In this document: piece by piece, positions 55,992 to 64,000 of the stretch
How positions within the stretch are numbered: the stretch's first letter is position 1
Layout of the letters: each line of letters begins with the position of its first letter
Notes under the pieces: generated by a model
Seen by the model: the letters and a program-made list of their open reading frames with translations, nothing else
Database searches by the model: none
Told to the model about the DNA's origin: nothing
Assembly (NCBI GenBank): GCA_902594835.1
Contig: CACJNX010000001.1
Coordinates: 25,432 to 89,431 of the forward strand
Reading direction: 5' to 3'
Length of the DNA: 64,000 bases
From: an uncultured Pelagibacteraceae bacterium
Lineage (GTDB): Bacteria; Pseudomonadota; Alphaproteobacteria; Pelagibacterales; Pelagibacteraceae
Position numbers and translations under genes: made by a program

Positions 55992-56809
55992 GGATATTTT
56001 ATAATAACTTCAGTTATCCATTTTTCTAAATTTTCTATCCTTTTTTTACTGCTTGGGTGCGTACTTAAAAAAACAGGCGGTTCTTTCCCTTTGTTTTTTT
56101 CGCTCATTCTTTGCCAAAGTTTTACGGACTCTCTAATATCGTAACCTGATAAAGAAGAGAAAATTAGTCCTAAATAATCTGCTTCAGTCTCTTGTTTTCT
56201 GCCAAAAGGATTCATAATTCCCAATTGAAAGATATCTAAACCAGTATTTTGACCTACTGTATTTCGTGTTCTATTTATTGCACCACCTAAAAAAATATCA
56301 GCCACAGTAGTACCTAGATTAATAGTCATAGCGTGACTCATTCTTTCCAAAGAATGTCGAGCAACAGCATGAGCAATTTCATGACCCATTACAATTGAAA
56401 GAGCATCAGTATTTTGTGTAACTTTTAACAATCCAGTATATACTGCAATCTTACCTCCAGGCATGCACCAAGCATTAACTACCTTATCATTATCAACGAG
56501 CACATAATCCCAACCAAAATTCTTAGTAGGATCTTCTTTACCTTGTTTTTTAAAAAAAGTACTGACAGCAAATTCCATTTTTTTTCCTATTTCTCTTATT
56601 TCATTTAATTGGGATCCGCTTGTAATTAGTTTTGATTTTCTTCTAAAATTTTCATATGCAGATGCAGACTGTCTATTTATACGACCTTCTGAAATAATAC
56701 TTAGTTGTTTCCTCTCAGTAATTGGAACCGTTGTACAAGATGGCATTAATAATGAGCAACAACTGCACCCAAAATAGCCAAGAAATTTTCGTCTATTTAT
56801 GTTATACAT
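55976..56809 (-). CDS. Zinc metalloprotease of family M48, predicted Tat-exported lipoprotein
   Basis: This 277-residue M48 protease resembles the LoiP/YcaL type that degrades misfolded outer-membrane proteins. The zinc motif is HEIAH at residues 143-147, with the third ligand in the ETEADYLGL segment. The N-terminus reads NINRRKFLGYFG, a twin-arginine-like motif. A hydrophobic stretch and a lipobox-like MPSC with Cys at residue 25 follow. A Cys-rich CSCC precedes the lipobox. Tat export plus lipidation is therefore predicted, and tatABC is in this window. It converges on tRNA-Lys. Confidence 0.87.
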   Translation of the reverse strand: MYNINRRKFLGYFGCSCCSLLMPSCTTVPITERKQLSIISEGRINRQSASAYENFRRKSKLITSGSQLNEIREIGKKMEFAVSTFFKKQGKEDPTKNFGWDYVLVDNDKVVNAWCMPGGKIAVYTGLLKVTQNTDALSIVMGHEIAHAVARHSLERMSHAMTINLGTTVADIFLGGAINRTRNTVGQNTGLDIFQLGIMNPFGRKQETEADYLGLIFSSLSGYDIRESVKLWQRMSEKNKGKEPPVFLSTHPSSKKRIENLEKWITEVIIKYPPIKS

Positions 56810-56906
56810 TTAAGATTCATGATTTTAAATAATAAATTATTAATTGCAATTTTTATCTTAATCTTAATCTTTATTATTTATTCAAGTTATTCATAAATTA
56901 TATTCA

Positions 56907-57521
56907 ATGACTGATAAAAATATCAAAAAATCTATCTTTTCTAAAATTAGAAACAATTTTATAGCAGGTATCGTAGTATTGATACCAATTGGGATAACAT
57001 TATATTTAACATTATTCTTAATTAGAATTTCAGGAAAAATTATTCCAAGAGAAATCAACCCCAATAATTATCTTCCTTTTGATATACCAGGTGTTGAAAT
57101 ATTGATGGCGTTAATTATTATAACCCTTACCGGTTGGCTGTCGCTTTCTTTTTTAGGAAAAAAATTTTTTGAATATTTTAATAATATTTTAAAGAAAATT
57201 CCTATACTTAGAACTATTTATTCTGCCATAGGCCAAATGACAGAAAGTTTTGCTAAACCTGATAATAAGCAAAAAAGTGTAGTCCTATTAGAATATCCTA
57301 GAAAAGGAGTTTGGGCTGTAGGCTTTGCCACAAAAGAAAACGAAGGATTAATTAAAAATAAAATAAAAGAGGATATTATTAATGTTTTTGTTCCTACAAC
57401 CCCAAACCCCACAAGTGGTTTTTTGTTAATGGTTCCTAAAAAAGATTTGATTTATTTAGATGTAACTTTTGAACAAGCTTCGAAATTTATAGTTTCAGCC
57501 GGCACTACAAATATAGATTAA
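56907..57521 (+). CDS. DUF502 family membrane protein
   Basis: This 204-residue protein has two N-terminal membrane segments (FIAGIVVLIPIGITLYLTLF and ILMALIIITLTGWLSLSFLG) and a cytoplasmic beta-rich domain. The conserved IPILRTIYSAIGQMTESF, VVLLEYPRKGVWAVGF and VPTTPNPTSGFLLMVPK blocks identify DUF502, whose function is unknown. Its location beside recG and sdhE is typical in alphaproteobacteria. The 97 bases upstream, shared with the M48 protease promoter, are very AT-rich. Its stop overlaps the convergent recG stop by 4 bases. Confidence 0.9.
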   Translation: MTDKNIKKSIFSKIRNNFIAGIVVLIPIGITLYLTLFLIRISGKIIPREINPNNYLPFDIPGVEILMALIIITLTGWLSLSFLGKKFFEYFNNILKKIPILRTIYSAIGQMTESFAKPDNKQKSVVLLEYPRKGVWAVGFATKENEGLIKNKIKEDIINVFVPTTPNPTSGFLLMVPKKDLIYLDVTFEQASKFIVSAGTTNID

Positions 57522-59563
57522 AATTCTTTAATATTTATAATTTCAGCTTTATCAAAAAGCTTTAATAAAAATGAATATTTTGTATGATTTATCTCATTAA
57601 TATGATTTTTTACGTAATATTCAGCTAACTTAAATAAATTTTCATGTTTAACAGGGTCGGCAAATTTAAAATTTTTAATACCGCTTTGCTGATATCCTAT
57701 TAAATCTCCAAATCCTCTTAATTTAAGATCTTCTTCTGCTATAAAAAATCCATCATCAGATTTTTTAAGGATTTTAATTCTTTTAATTGCGTTTTTGCTT
57801 AAGCTTTCTTTAAACAATAAAATACACGTTCCTTGTTTTTTTCCTCTTCCAACTCTTCCTCTTAATTGGTGTAACTGAGCGAGACCAAATTTATTTGCAT
57901 TTTCAATAATGATCAAATTAGCGTTAGGAAAATCAATACCGACCTCAATTACAGTGGTAGAAACAAGTATTGATATTTTTTTATCTAAGAATTTTTCTAG
58001 AATTTTTTGCTTTTCTTCTTTATCTAGACCACCATGGATTAGACCAACTTTATTCTTGAATTTTTTTTCGATTATTTCAAATTTTTTTTTTGCTGATGAG
58101 TAGTCTAAAAAAGATGATTCTTCGATTAAAGGGCAAACCCAAAAAATCTGATTATCATCCTCAATTTGTTTTTTAATAAAAGGCCAAATCTCATTTATTT
58201 TTTTTTCAGGTTTACTTAACGTTATTATTCTTTTTCTTTTTGCTGGCTTTTCAATAATTTTTGAAATATCCATATCTCCGTAAAGTGACATCATCATAGT
58301 TCTAGGTATTGGAGTTGCTGACATGAGCAGAACATCACATTCATCACCACCTTTTTTAGCTAGATCACTTCTTTGTTTAACACCAAATTTGTGTTGTTCA
58401 TCTATTACTGCTAAACCTAGTTTTCTAAAGTTAATTTTTTTTTGAAAAAGTGCGTGAGTTCCAATTAATAAATCAGTTTTACCATTTGATAAATTAGAAT
58501 TAATTTCTTTTCTATTTTTATATTCTGTTTTCCCAGTTAAAAAATCTATTTTTATATCAACATCTTTAAAAATTTTTTTTGAAAGTTCATAATGTTGTTT
58601 AGCTAATATCTCAGTTGGACTCATAAACGTACATTGGTAACCACTTTTAATAATATTTATCATTGCCAATAAAGATACAATTGTTTTACCTGAACCAACA
58701 TCACCTTGAATTATTCTAAACATTCTATTGTGACTCATTAAGTCCAAATTTATTTCTTTTAAAACACTCTTTTGACTATTAGTAAGTTCGAACGGTAACT
58801 TTTTAATTATTGTTTCTGCTGTTTTATTATTAAATTTTTTTGGAATTTTTTTTTTTTTAATTCTGTTTCTATTTTCTGATAGTGCTAAAAAATTAGCGCA
58901 GAGTTCATCAAACACAATCCTCCTGAAGCTTTTAGAATTATAATCTTTAGACGCATTAAAATTATGTAAATTAGAAATACTTTTATTCCAACCAATTAAA
59001 TTATTTTCCTTAATAAAATTTTCGTCCAACCAATCATCTACGATGGGTAGATTTTTGATTACCTGTTCACTTATTGATCTATATTTTTTTTCATTAATTC
59101 CCTTAGTAAGATTGTATTTTGGAATATTTTTCACAACATAATCTTGATTTTCTAATTTGGTTACATAATCTGGATTTGTAATTTGGTATTTTTTATTAAA
59201 ATAATTGATTTTACCACTGACTATTAACCACTCATTCACAGGAAATAGTTTTCTTAAATAACCCTCACGACTGTTAAAATAAACAATATCAATAATTCCA
59301 GTCTCATCTTCACAAATTATTTTATTTGGTAAGTTTCTTATTCTTGGAAAACTTAATTTTTTTACTTTTACTTTTATCGATTGAATCTTGCCAACCTCTA
59401 ATTCGTTTAATTTTGAAATTATTGACCTATCAGTTTCCGAATAAGGTAAATTTAAAATTATATCTTTGATTTTTTCTATTTTCTTTTTTTTTAAATATTT
59501 TGATAATTGAGGCCCAACCCCTTTAAGTTTATTTACTTCATTAAAAATAAAATCTTTTTTCAT
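57518..59563 (-). CDS. recG: ATP-dependent DNA helicase RecG
   Basis: RecG remodels stalled replication forks and Holliday junctions. ATG 59563 (MKKDFIFNEVNKLKGVG) is the natural start, giving 681 residues. The N-terminal wedge domain includes the OB fold. Helicase motifs are clear: Walker A GDVGSGKT, the DEQH box (VIDEQHKFGVKQR), SATPIPRT, and the C-terminal VSTTVIEVGIDFPNA and QLRGRVGRG. The end has the family FGDLIGYQQSG. It is divergent from sdhE. Confidence 0.95.
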   Translation of the reverse strand: MKKDFIFNEVNKLKGVGPQLSKYLKKKKIEKIKDIILNLPYSETDRSIISKLNELEVGKIQSIKVKVKKLSFPRIRNLPNKIICEDETGIIDIVYFNSREGYLRKLFPVNEWLIVSGKINYFNKKYQITNPDYVTKLENQDYVVKNIPKYNLTKGINEKKYRSISEQVIKNLPIVDDWLDENFIKENNLIGWNKSISNLHNFNASKDYNSKSFRRIVFDELCANFLALSENRNRIKKKKIPKKFNNKTAETIIKKLPFELTNSQKSVLKEINLDLMSHNRMFRIIQGDVGSGKTIVSLLAMINIIKSGYQCTFMSPTEILAKQHYELSKKIFKDVDIKIDFLTGKTEYKNRKEINSNLSNGKTDLLIGTHALFQKKINFRKLGLAVIDEQHKFGVKQRSDLAKKGGDECDVLLMSATPIPRTMMMSLYGDMDISKIIEKPAKRKRIITLSKPEKKINEIWPFIKKQIEDDNQIFWVCPLIEESSFLDYSSAKKKFEIIEKKFKNKVGLIHGGLDKEEKQKILEKFLDKKISILVSTTVIEVGIDFPNANLIIIENANKFGLAQLHQLRGRVGRGKKQGTCILLFKESLSKNAIKRIKILKKSDDGFFIAEEDLKLRGFGDLIGYQQSGIKNFKFADPVKHENLFKLAEYYVKNHINEINHTKYSFLLKLFDKAEIINIKEF

Positions 59564-59594
59564 TAAATGACTAAAATATGTATAATATAAATTT

Positions 59595-59852
59595 ATGAAC
59601 AATAAATTAGAAATATTTAAAAAAAAATTAATTTATAGAGCCGGTTACAGAGGAACAAAAGAAATGGATATATTATTAAGTTCTTTTGTTAATAAATATA
59701 TTAACACTTTTGATGAAAGCCTGTTAGTTGAATTAGAAGAATTTCTAAATTTTGAAGATGAAATAATATTAAATTACTATCAAAAAGATATAATTCAAAA
59801 AAAGATTGACGAAAATAGAGTTTCAAAGATATTTAAAAAATATAAAATTTAA
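59595..59852 (+). CDS. sdhE: FAD assembly factor SdhE
   Basis: SdhE helps attach FAD covalently to the flavoprotein subunit of succinate dehydrogenase. It has 85 residues, the family length. The hallmark RGTKEMDILL (RGxxE) lies near residues 19-28 and is followed by four-helix-bundle sequence ending with DEIILNYY. It is divergent from recG across a 31-base gap, the usual alphaproteobacterial arrangement. tRNA-Ser starts immediately after its stop on the other strand. Confidence 0.92.
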   Translation: MNNKLEIFKKKLIYRAGYRGTKEMDILLSSFVNKYINTFDESLLVELEEFLNFEDEIILNYYQKDIIQKKIDENRVSKIFKKYKI

Positions 59853-59942
59853 TGGCGGAGAGGGTGGGATTCGAACCCACGAACGAGTTGCCCCGTTGCT
59901 GGTTTTCAAGACCAGTGCTTTCAACCGCTCAGCCACCTCTCC
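59853..59942 (-). tRNA. tRNA-Ser (anticodon TGA)
   Basis: A 90-base class II tRNA on the minus strand has an encoded CCA. Acceptor GGAGAGG pairs with CCTCTCC. The anticodon arm CTGGTCTTGAAAACCAG gives TGA, and a long variable arm (AACGGGGCAACTCGTT region) is present, as expected for serine. It abuts the sdhE stop codon exactly. Confidence 0.97.
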
Positions 59943-60033
59943 TTGAAATAAATTAAGGTACTTAATACTATCAAAGAGGTTAAATAACAATATTTAAGTA
60001 GCGCTAAGTTCAACTAGTTAATAAGTATTAATT

Positions 60034-61044
60034 ATGATAATTAGAAAAATGTTTAAATTAATTCTAAATTTATTATTTTTACATTTTTTTATTACGACTA
60101 CCTGTATTGCAAATGAAGATTTTGCAACATGGTTGGATAAATTTCAAACAAGAGCTATTAACTCAGGTATCTCAGATAAAGTTGTTAAAGATATAATGGG
60201 TAATGCTAAATTTTTACCTAAAGTAATTGAGTACGATCGTTATCAACCGGAATTTTACGAGGATACTTTTACCTACATAAAAAAAAGATCATCAAATCGA
60301 AAAATTAAAGAAGGAATAAAATTATACAAGAAAGAAAAGTTAATAATCGAAACTGTTGAGAAAGATTTTGATGTAGAAAAAGAATTATTATTAGCTTTAA
60401 TGGGTATCGAAACTAATTTTGGAAAATATTTAGGCAAAATGGACATAATTTCTTCTTTAGCAACACTTAGTTACGATAAACGTAGAAGTGAGTTTTTTAC
60501 GAAGGAGTTATTAATACTTTTAAAACTTGTAGATAAAAAGATTATAGATAAAAATATTTTATATGGTTCCTGGGCAGGCGCATTTGGCAATTTTCAATTC
60601 ATGCCAAGAACTATAAAAAATTACGCAATTGATTATAATAAAAATAAGACAATTGAACTTAAAAAAATTGAAGATTCGTTTGCATCTGCAGCTAATTATC
60701 TAAAAACTATAGGTTGGAAAAAAAATCAACCATGTTTTTATAAAATAGATTTAAAAGACAACATACCAAAAAAATATTTAAATTCCTCTGCAAGAAATAT
60801 TAAAAATAAAAAACAAATTTCTTTTTTAAAAAAATATATAAAAGATTTTGACAAACTTGATATTAAAGATAATCTTAAAGCCGCCATTATTATACCAGAT
60901 AAAGATATTATTCCTGGAGCAGAAACATTAAATCCAGCATATATAATTTTTGAAAATTATGAAAAAATTTTAAATTGGAATAGATCTTTAAGATTTGCTC
61001 TAGCTGTATGTACATTAAAAGAAAGTTTCAAAAATGAGATTTAG
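60034..61044 (+). CDS. mltB: Lytic murein transglycosylase B
   Basis: MltB (GH103) cleaves peptidoglycan glycan strands in the periplasm. It has 336 residues with an N-terminal signal peptide ending near CIANED; an in-frame ATG at 60049 is an alternative start. The catalytic Glu is about residue 126 in LMGIETNFGKYLG. WAGAFGNFQFMPRTIKNYA is the substrate-binding signature. A Cys in the signal peptide region (TTTCIAN) could be lipidated but lacks a good lipobox. The 3' end overlaps the rlpA-like gene by 11 bases. Confidence 0.92.
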   Translation: MIIRKMFKLILNLLFLHFFITTTCIANEDFATWLDKFQTRAINSGISDKVVKDIMGNAKFLPKVIEYDRYQPEFYEDTFTYIKKRSSNRKIKEGIKLYKKEKLIIETVEKDFDVEKELLLALMGIETNFGKYLGKMDIISSLATLSYDKRRSEFFTKELLILLKLVDKKIIDKNILYGSWAGAFGNFQFMPRTIKNYAIDYNKNKTIELKKIEDSFASAANYLKTIGWKKNQPCFYKIDLKDNIPKKYLNSSARNIKNKKQISFLKKYIKDFDKLDIKDNLKAAIIIPDKDIIPGAETLNPAYIIFENYEKILNWNRSLRFALAVCTLKESFKNEI

Positions 61045-61771
61045 ATTTCTCTTTCTGTTTGTTTTATTTATATCTTGTTCATCTCAATTAACGACTTTTA
61101 ATCAGGCAGAAACTTACACATCCAAAGGATTTGCTTATATCTATAATAATAATGATTTTGAAAAAAAAATTATTAAAGGTCGAATGAATAACGAAATTAT
61201 GCAAATTTCCCATCAAAATTTAAAAACTGGAACATTAATAAAAATCTCAAATCCTAAAAATAAAGAAAGTCTTGTATTAAAAAATGTTAAGAGAATAAGA
61301 TATCCAGATTTTTATAAGATCTTAATAACTAAACCAGTTGCAGAAAAACTTAATTTAAATCTGCAATTACCAATAATAGAAATAATTGAAATAAAAAAAA
61401 ATAAATCTTTTGTCGCTAAAAAGGCAAAAATATATAATGAAGAAAAAAAGATTTCCTCAAAAGCTCCGGTTGACACTGTAAAAATTTCTAATATTTCTAA
61501 AAATAAAATTAAAAATTCACCAAAAAAAAAAGAAAATATTTACATACTTGTAGGTACTTTCTTCTCAATAGATACTGCTGTTTTCTTAAAAAAAAGAATC
61601 ATCAAAGATGTGCCAGATTTAGATTCTCAAAAACTTAAAATAAAAAAGATAAACAATAAAGAAACACAAGTTATTTCAGGTCCATATACCTCTGTTAATT
61701 TAGTAAAAAATGATTACATTAAGTTAAAAAGTTTTGGATTCGAAGAACTGGATATTTTTACCAATGAATAA
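61034..61771 (+). CDS. rlpA: RlpA-like septal lipoprotein with SPOR domain, degenerate catalytic domain
   Basis: RlpA is a septal lytic transglycosylase that trims denuded glycan. This 245-residue protein has a lipobox FISC with Cys at residue 15. The double-psi barrel region is recognisable from SHQNLKTGTLIKISNPKN to KPVAEKLNL. The NDRGPF segment that carries the catalytic Asp in active RlpA is replaced by KNVKRIRYPDF, so activity is doubtful. A C-terminal SPOR domain (from about 165, YILVGTFFSIDTAVFL) should bind denuded peptidoglycan. The location between mltB and dacF is typical of RlpA. Confidence 0.8.
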   Translation: MRFRFLFLFVLFISCSSQLTTFNQAETYTSKGFAYIYNNNDFEKKIIKGRMNNEIMQISHQNLKTGTLIKISNPKNKESLVLKNVKRIRYPDFYKILITKPVAEKLNLNLQLPIIEIIEIKKNKSFVAKKAKIYNEEKKISSKAPVDTVKISNISKNKIKNSPKKKENIYILVGTFFSIDTAVFLKKRIIKDVPDLDSQKLKIKKINNKETQVISGPYTSVNLVKNDYIKLKSFGFEELDIFTNE

Positions 61772-62912
61772 ATTTTTTCTCATAATTGCCTTTTTGATAC
61801 ATTTAAGTTCAACTTTATTTGCTAATCCTAATATTCCGGCTCGTACAGGAATTCTTGTTGATTACCACTCAGACGAAGTGCTCTTTGAATTAGACGCTGA
61901 TAGTCAAATTTATCCAGCCTCTATGACAAAAATTATGACAGCGATTATTGCATTTGAATTACTTAAAGAAAATAAATTATCCTTAGATGATGAATTTGTA
62001 GTTTCAGAAAATGCATGGAGACTTTCACAAGCTGGCTACTCGTCAATGTTTATTATGATTAATGATCAAGTAACTGTAGAAGATTTATTAAAGGGTATTA
62101 TTATAGCTTCCGGTAATGATGCATGTATAGCTTTAGCTGAAGGGATAGCTGGATCAGAAGAAAACTTTGCAGACATGATGAATGAAAAAGCTGGTGAAAT
62201 AGGCATGACTTCCACTAATTTTACAAATTCTTCAGGTATTAATGATCCCGATAATATTTCAACAGTAAGAGATATTGCTCTTATGAGCAAATATTTAATT
62301 CAAAATTATCCTATACTTTATGAATTATTCGCAGAAAAAACATTTACATGGGATAGAACTGGAGGTGAACCGATTAAACAGGGTAATCGAAACCCACTAT
62401 TGTATAAAAATGTAGGAGTTGATGGAGTAAAAACAGGTTATTTAGCAGTTGAAAAATATTCATTAGCTAGTTCAATGTTAAAAAAAGAGAGAAGGTTAAT
62501 TGCGGTTGTATCTGGATTTGAAACAAAAAAAACACGTAGTTCAGGGTCATTAAAACTTTTGAATTGGGGATTTAGGAATTCTAATACATACGAAATTTCA
62601 AAAAAAGAGGAAACTACTTTTGAACTTGATGCGTGGTTAGGAAAAAAAGATAAAGTTTTAGCCACAACTAAAGAAGACCTTTATGTAACAGTGAACAAAA
62701 AAAATTTTAGGCATTTAACTGTTTCAATAGAGTATGAAGGACCAATTACTGCCCCAATAAACAAAGGAGCTAAAGTAGCAGAAATTACAGTCTCAAATAA
62801 AGATAAAATAATTAAGAAAATGCCACTGTATGCTGCTGAAGATTTAAAAAAAGTAAATTTTTTTAAAAGCTTACTTACTTCTCTAAATTATTTGATTTGG
62901 GGAGATGTATAA
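61764..62912 (+). CDS. dacF: D-alanyl-D-alanine carboxypeptidase (penicillin-binding protein 5/6 type)
   Basis: This enzyme trims the terminal D-Ala of peptidoglycan stem peptides. ATG 61764 starts a signal peptide (MNKFFLIIAFLIHLSSTLFA). The three active-site motifs are SMTK at residues 53-56, SGN at 116-118 and KTG at 223-225. A C-terminal beta-rich domain and an amphipathic anchor (FFKSLLTSLNYLIWGDV) follow. It has 382 residues, the usual length. Its start overlaps the rlpA end by 8 bases, and its stop overlaps tmk by 8 bases. Confidence 0.95.
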   Translation: MNKFFLIIAFLIHLSSTLFANPNIPARTGILVDYHSDEVLFELDADSQIYPASMTKIMTAIIAFELLKENKLSLDDEFVVSENAWRLSQAGYSSMFIMINDQVTVEDLLKGIIIASGNDACIALAEGIAGSEENFADMMNEKAGEIGMTSTNFTNSSGINDPDNISTVRDIALMSKYLIQNYPILYELFAEKTFTWDRTGGEPIKQGNRNPLLYKNVGVDGVKTGYLAVEKYSLASSMLKKERRLIAVVSGFETKKTRSSGSLKLLNWGFRNSNTYEISKKEETTFELDAWLGKKDKVLATTKEDLYVTVNKKNFRHLTVSIEYEGPITAPINKGAKVAEITVSNKDKIIKKMPLYAAEDLKKVNFFKSLLTSLNYLIWGDV

Positions 62913-63549
62913 AAAAAAACCCTTTTTTATTGTTTTTGAGGGTGTAGAGGGTTGTGGAAAATCCTATCAAAGCAAAAAACTCTTTAATAAATTAAAAAAG
63001 AATAAAATAGATGCTATATTAACAAGAGAACCCGGTGGCACAAAAAGCTCTGAGTTAATTAGAAATTTAATTTTAAAAGATTATTTTTCAAAAAATTCAA
63101 AAGAAAAATTTGATAAATATACTGATACCCTTCTTTATCTTGCTGCTAGAAATGAACATATAATAAATAAGATAAAACCTGCTTTACAAAAAAAGAAGGT
63201 TGTTATTTGCGATAGATTTATAGACTCAACTTTAGCATATCAAGTTTATGGTAAAAAGGTGGATATAAATTTCATAAATAATATACATAAAAAAATACTT
63301 GGAGACCTTAAACCTAATCTTGTCTTTGTTTTGAAGGTTTCTGAAAAATCATCAAGGACAAGACTCAAAAAAAGAAAGACTAAAAATAGATATGATAACT
63401 TTTCAAAATCATTTTACGCTAAAGCTCAAAAATCTTTTATTAAGATTGCAAAAGATAAAAAAAATTATTTTATTTTAGAATCCTCATCCAATGACAATAC
63501 TCTTCAAGAAAAAATTTTTGATATTGTAAATAAACATTTGAATATTTAA
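62905..63549 (+). CDS. tmk: Thymidylate kinase
   Basis: Tmk phosphorylates dTMP to dTDP for DNA synthesis. It has 214 residues. The P-loop is GVEGCGKS at residues 13-20. The LTREPGGTKSSELIR and VICDRFIDSTLAYQVYG motifs are typical, the latter carrying the DR(Y/F) and substrate-binding residues. The lid region reads RTRLKKRKTKNRYD. It overlaps dacF at the 5' end and holB at the 3' end, the normal order in alphaproteobacteria. Confidence 0.95.
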   Translation: MYKKKPFFIVFEGVEGCGKSYQSKKLFNKLKKNKIDAILTREPGGTKSSELIRNLILKDYFSKNSKEKFDKYTDTLLYLAARNEHIINKIKPALQKKKVVICDRFIDSTLAYQVYGKKVDINFINNIHKKILGDLKPNLVFVLKVSEKSSRTRLKKRKTKNRYDNFSKSFYAKAQKSFIKIAKDKKNYFILESSSNDNTLQEKIFDIVNKHLNI

Positions 63550-64000
63550 TGGATTTCCCAATATATTTTGACTCTAAAAATTCTTTAAATCTATTTGGTT
63601 TAGAAAAAGATTTTAATTTTTTATCAAATCTGTTCTCATCAAAGAAATTACCCAAGGTATTAATGTTAAGCGGCTTAAAAGGTTGCGGTAAATCAACATT
63701 AATAAATCATTTTCTCTTTTCGATTTTTGATACGCCTAATTACAATAAAGACAAGTTTAAAATATCAGAATCATCGATATTATTAAAACAAATAAAAAAT
63801 AATATTTTTCCAAATATTATTTATTTACAAGGTTCTGATTTTGAAAATATCAAAGTCGAAAATATACGAAATTTAAAATCAAAAATTCTTCAATCATCTA
63901 TTATCAATAAAGAAAGATTTATAATTTTAGATGATGTTGAATTATTTAATACTAATAGTCTCAACGCTTTGCTTAAAATAATTGAAGAACCAAGTAAAAA
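63549..64000 (+). CDS. holB: DNA polymerase III subunit delta' (3' partial)
   Basis: HolB is part of the clamp loader. The gene begins at ATG 63549, within the tmk stop codon, and runs off the window end after about 150 codons. The start (MDFPIYFDSKNSLNLFG) leads to a Walker A motif SGLKGCGKST. The Walker B-like ILDDVELFNTNSLNALLKIIEEPSK motif, at the window edge, is characteristic of delta'. The frame is open to the last base. The rest of the protein, including the collar domain, is outside. Confidence 0.9.
   Translation, partial: MDFPIYFDSKNSLNLFGLEKDFNFLSNLFSSKKLPKVLMLSGLKGCGKSTLINHFLFSIFDTPNYNKDKFKISESSILLKQIKNNIFPNIIYLQGSDFENIKVENIRNLKSKILQSSIINKERFIILDDVELFNTNSLNALLKIIEEPSK

Noticed and set aside
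56819..56896. A 25-codon ORF encoding a purely hydrophobic peptide (one membrane span) just before the DUF502 gene
   Set aside because: There is no ribosome site, and Ile/Leu/Phe-rich short frames arise easily in AT-rich noncoding DNA. It lies inside a divergent promoter region.

Overview
This is an AT-rich, very densely packed bacterial chromosome segment, by eye around 30% G+C. Many stop and start codons overlap (TAATG or ATGA), and no gap without a gene reaches 300 bases. Protein families and gene order are alphaproteobacterial: erpA/xthA/dgt/argS/nagZ/scpAB/tatABC/serS/yajC/secDF, ssb/gyrA/coaD, DUF502/recG/sdhE, and rlpA/dacF/tmk/holB. Streamlining, lysine-, asparagine- and isoleucine-rich proteins and a reliance on ABC importers point to a SAR11-like marine lineage (Pelagibacterales, or the SAR11-like HIMB59/AEGEAN-169 group). 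The lineage is inferred; no rRNA or other definitive marker is present. I see no phage, insertion sequence, CRISPR array or integron.

Layout. 1-2770: potassium uptake (trkA, cut by the window edge, and trkH). 2770-12339: a glycerol block. A GpsA-type glycerol-3-phosphate dehydrogenase and glycerol kinase are followed by a six-gene glycerol ABC importer (GlpV, GlpS, GlpT, GlpP, GlpQ, GlpU) and then GAPDH. 12336-15849: pyruvate kinase with a coupled 56-residue ORF, facing a phosphofructokinase and a fumarylacetoacetase-fold hydratase. 15842-20164: a small membrane protein, then a ferric iron ABC importer behind two Fur-box-like sites, with a small CxxC ORF and a long inverted repeat between the binding protein and the permease. 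20183-22634: tRNA-Arg, a small GNAT, a D-malate/tartrate dehydrogenase and ZapE. 22725-27072: the general amino-acid importer aapJQMP with an operator-like palindrome. 27067-35911: cysteine synthase, an exported unknown, an XRE regulator, tRNA-Asn, tRNA-Cys, valS, ilvD, a shortened mannose-1-phosphate guanylyltransferase and xthA. 35911-47633: housekeeping genes (erpA, dgt, argS, nagZ, scpAB, tatABC, serS, yajC, secDF) and a PuuD-type membrane domain. 47661-55971: uvrA, ssb, gyrA, coaD, a periplasmic cyclophilin, tgt, tRNA-Lys. 55976-64000: a Tat/lipoprotein-type M48 protease, DUF502, recG, sdhE, tRNA-Ser and a cell-wall/replication run ending in a partial holB.

How it fits together. Glycerol would be imported by GlpSTPQUV, phosphorylated by GlpK and oxidised to DHAP by the GpsA-type enzyme, since no glpD is present here. 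It would then enter lower glycolysis through GAPDH and pyruvate kinase, while phosphofructokinase completes a key Embden-Meyerhof step. The three ABC importers (glycerol, ferric iron, amino acids) fit a nutrient-scavenging oligotroph. In the glycerol and amino-acid operons a terminator-like hairpin follows the binding-protein gene, which would let the binding protein be made in excess of the membrane parts.

I found no obviously new defence, secretion or mobile system. The least explained parts are the CxxC ORF plus inverted repeat in the iron operon, the structured block beside the Fur boxes, the asymmetric GlpS/GlpT ATPase pair, the palindrome ahead of aapJ, and several reduced proteins (ManC without its linker, a SPOR-less protein beside nagZ, and RlpA without its catalytic Asp).
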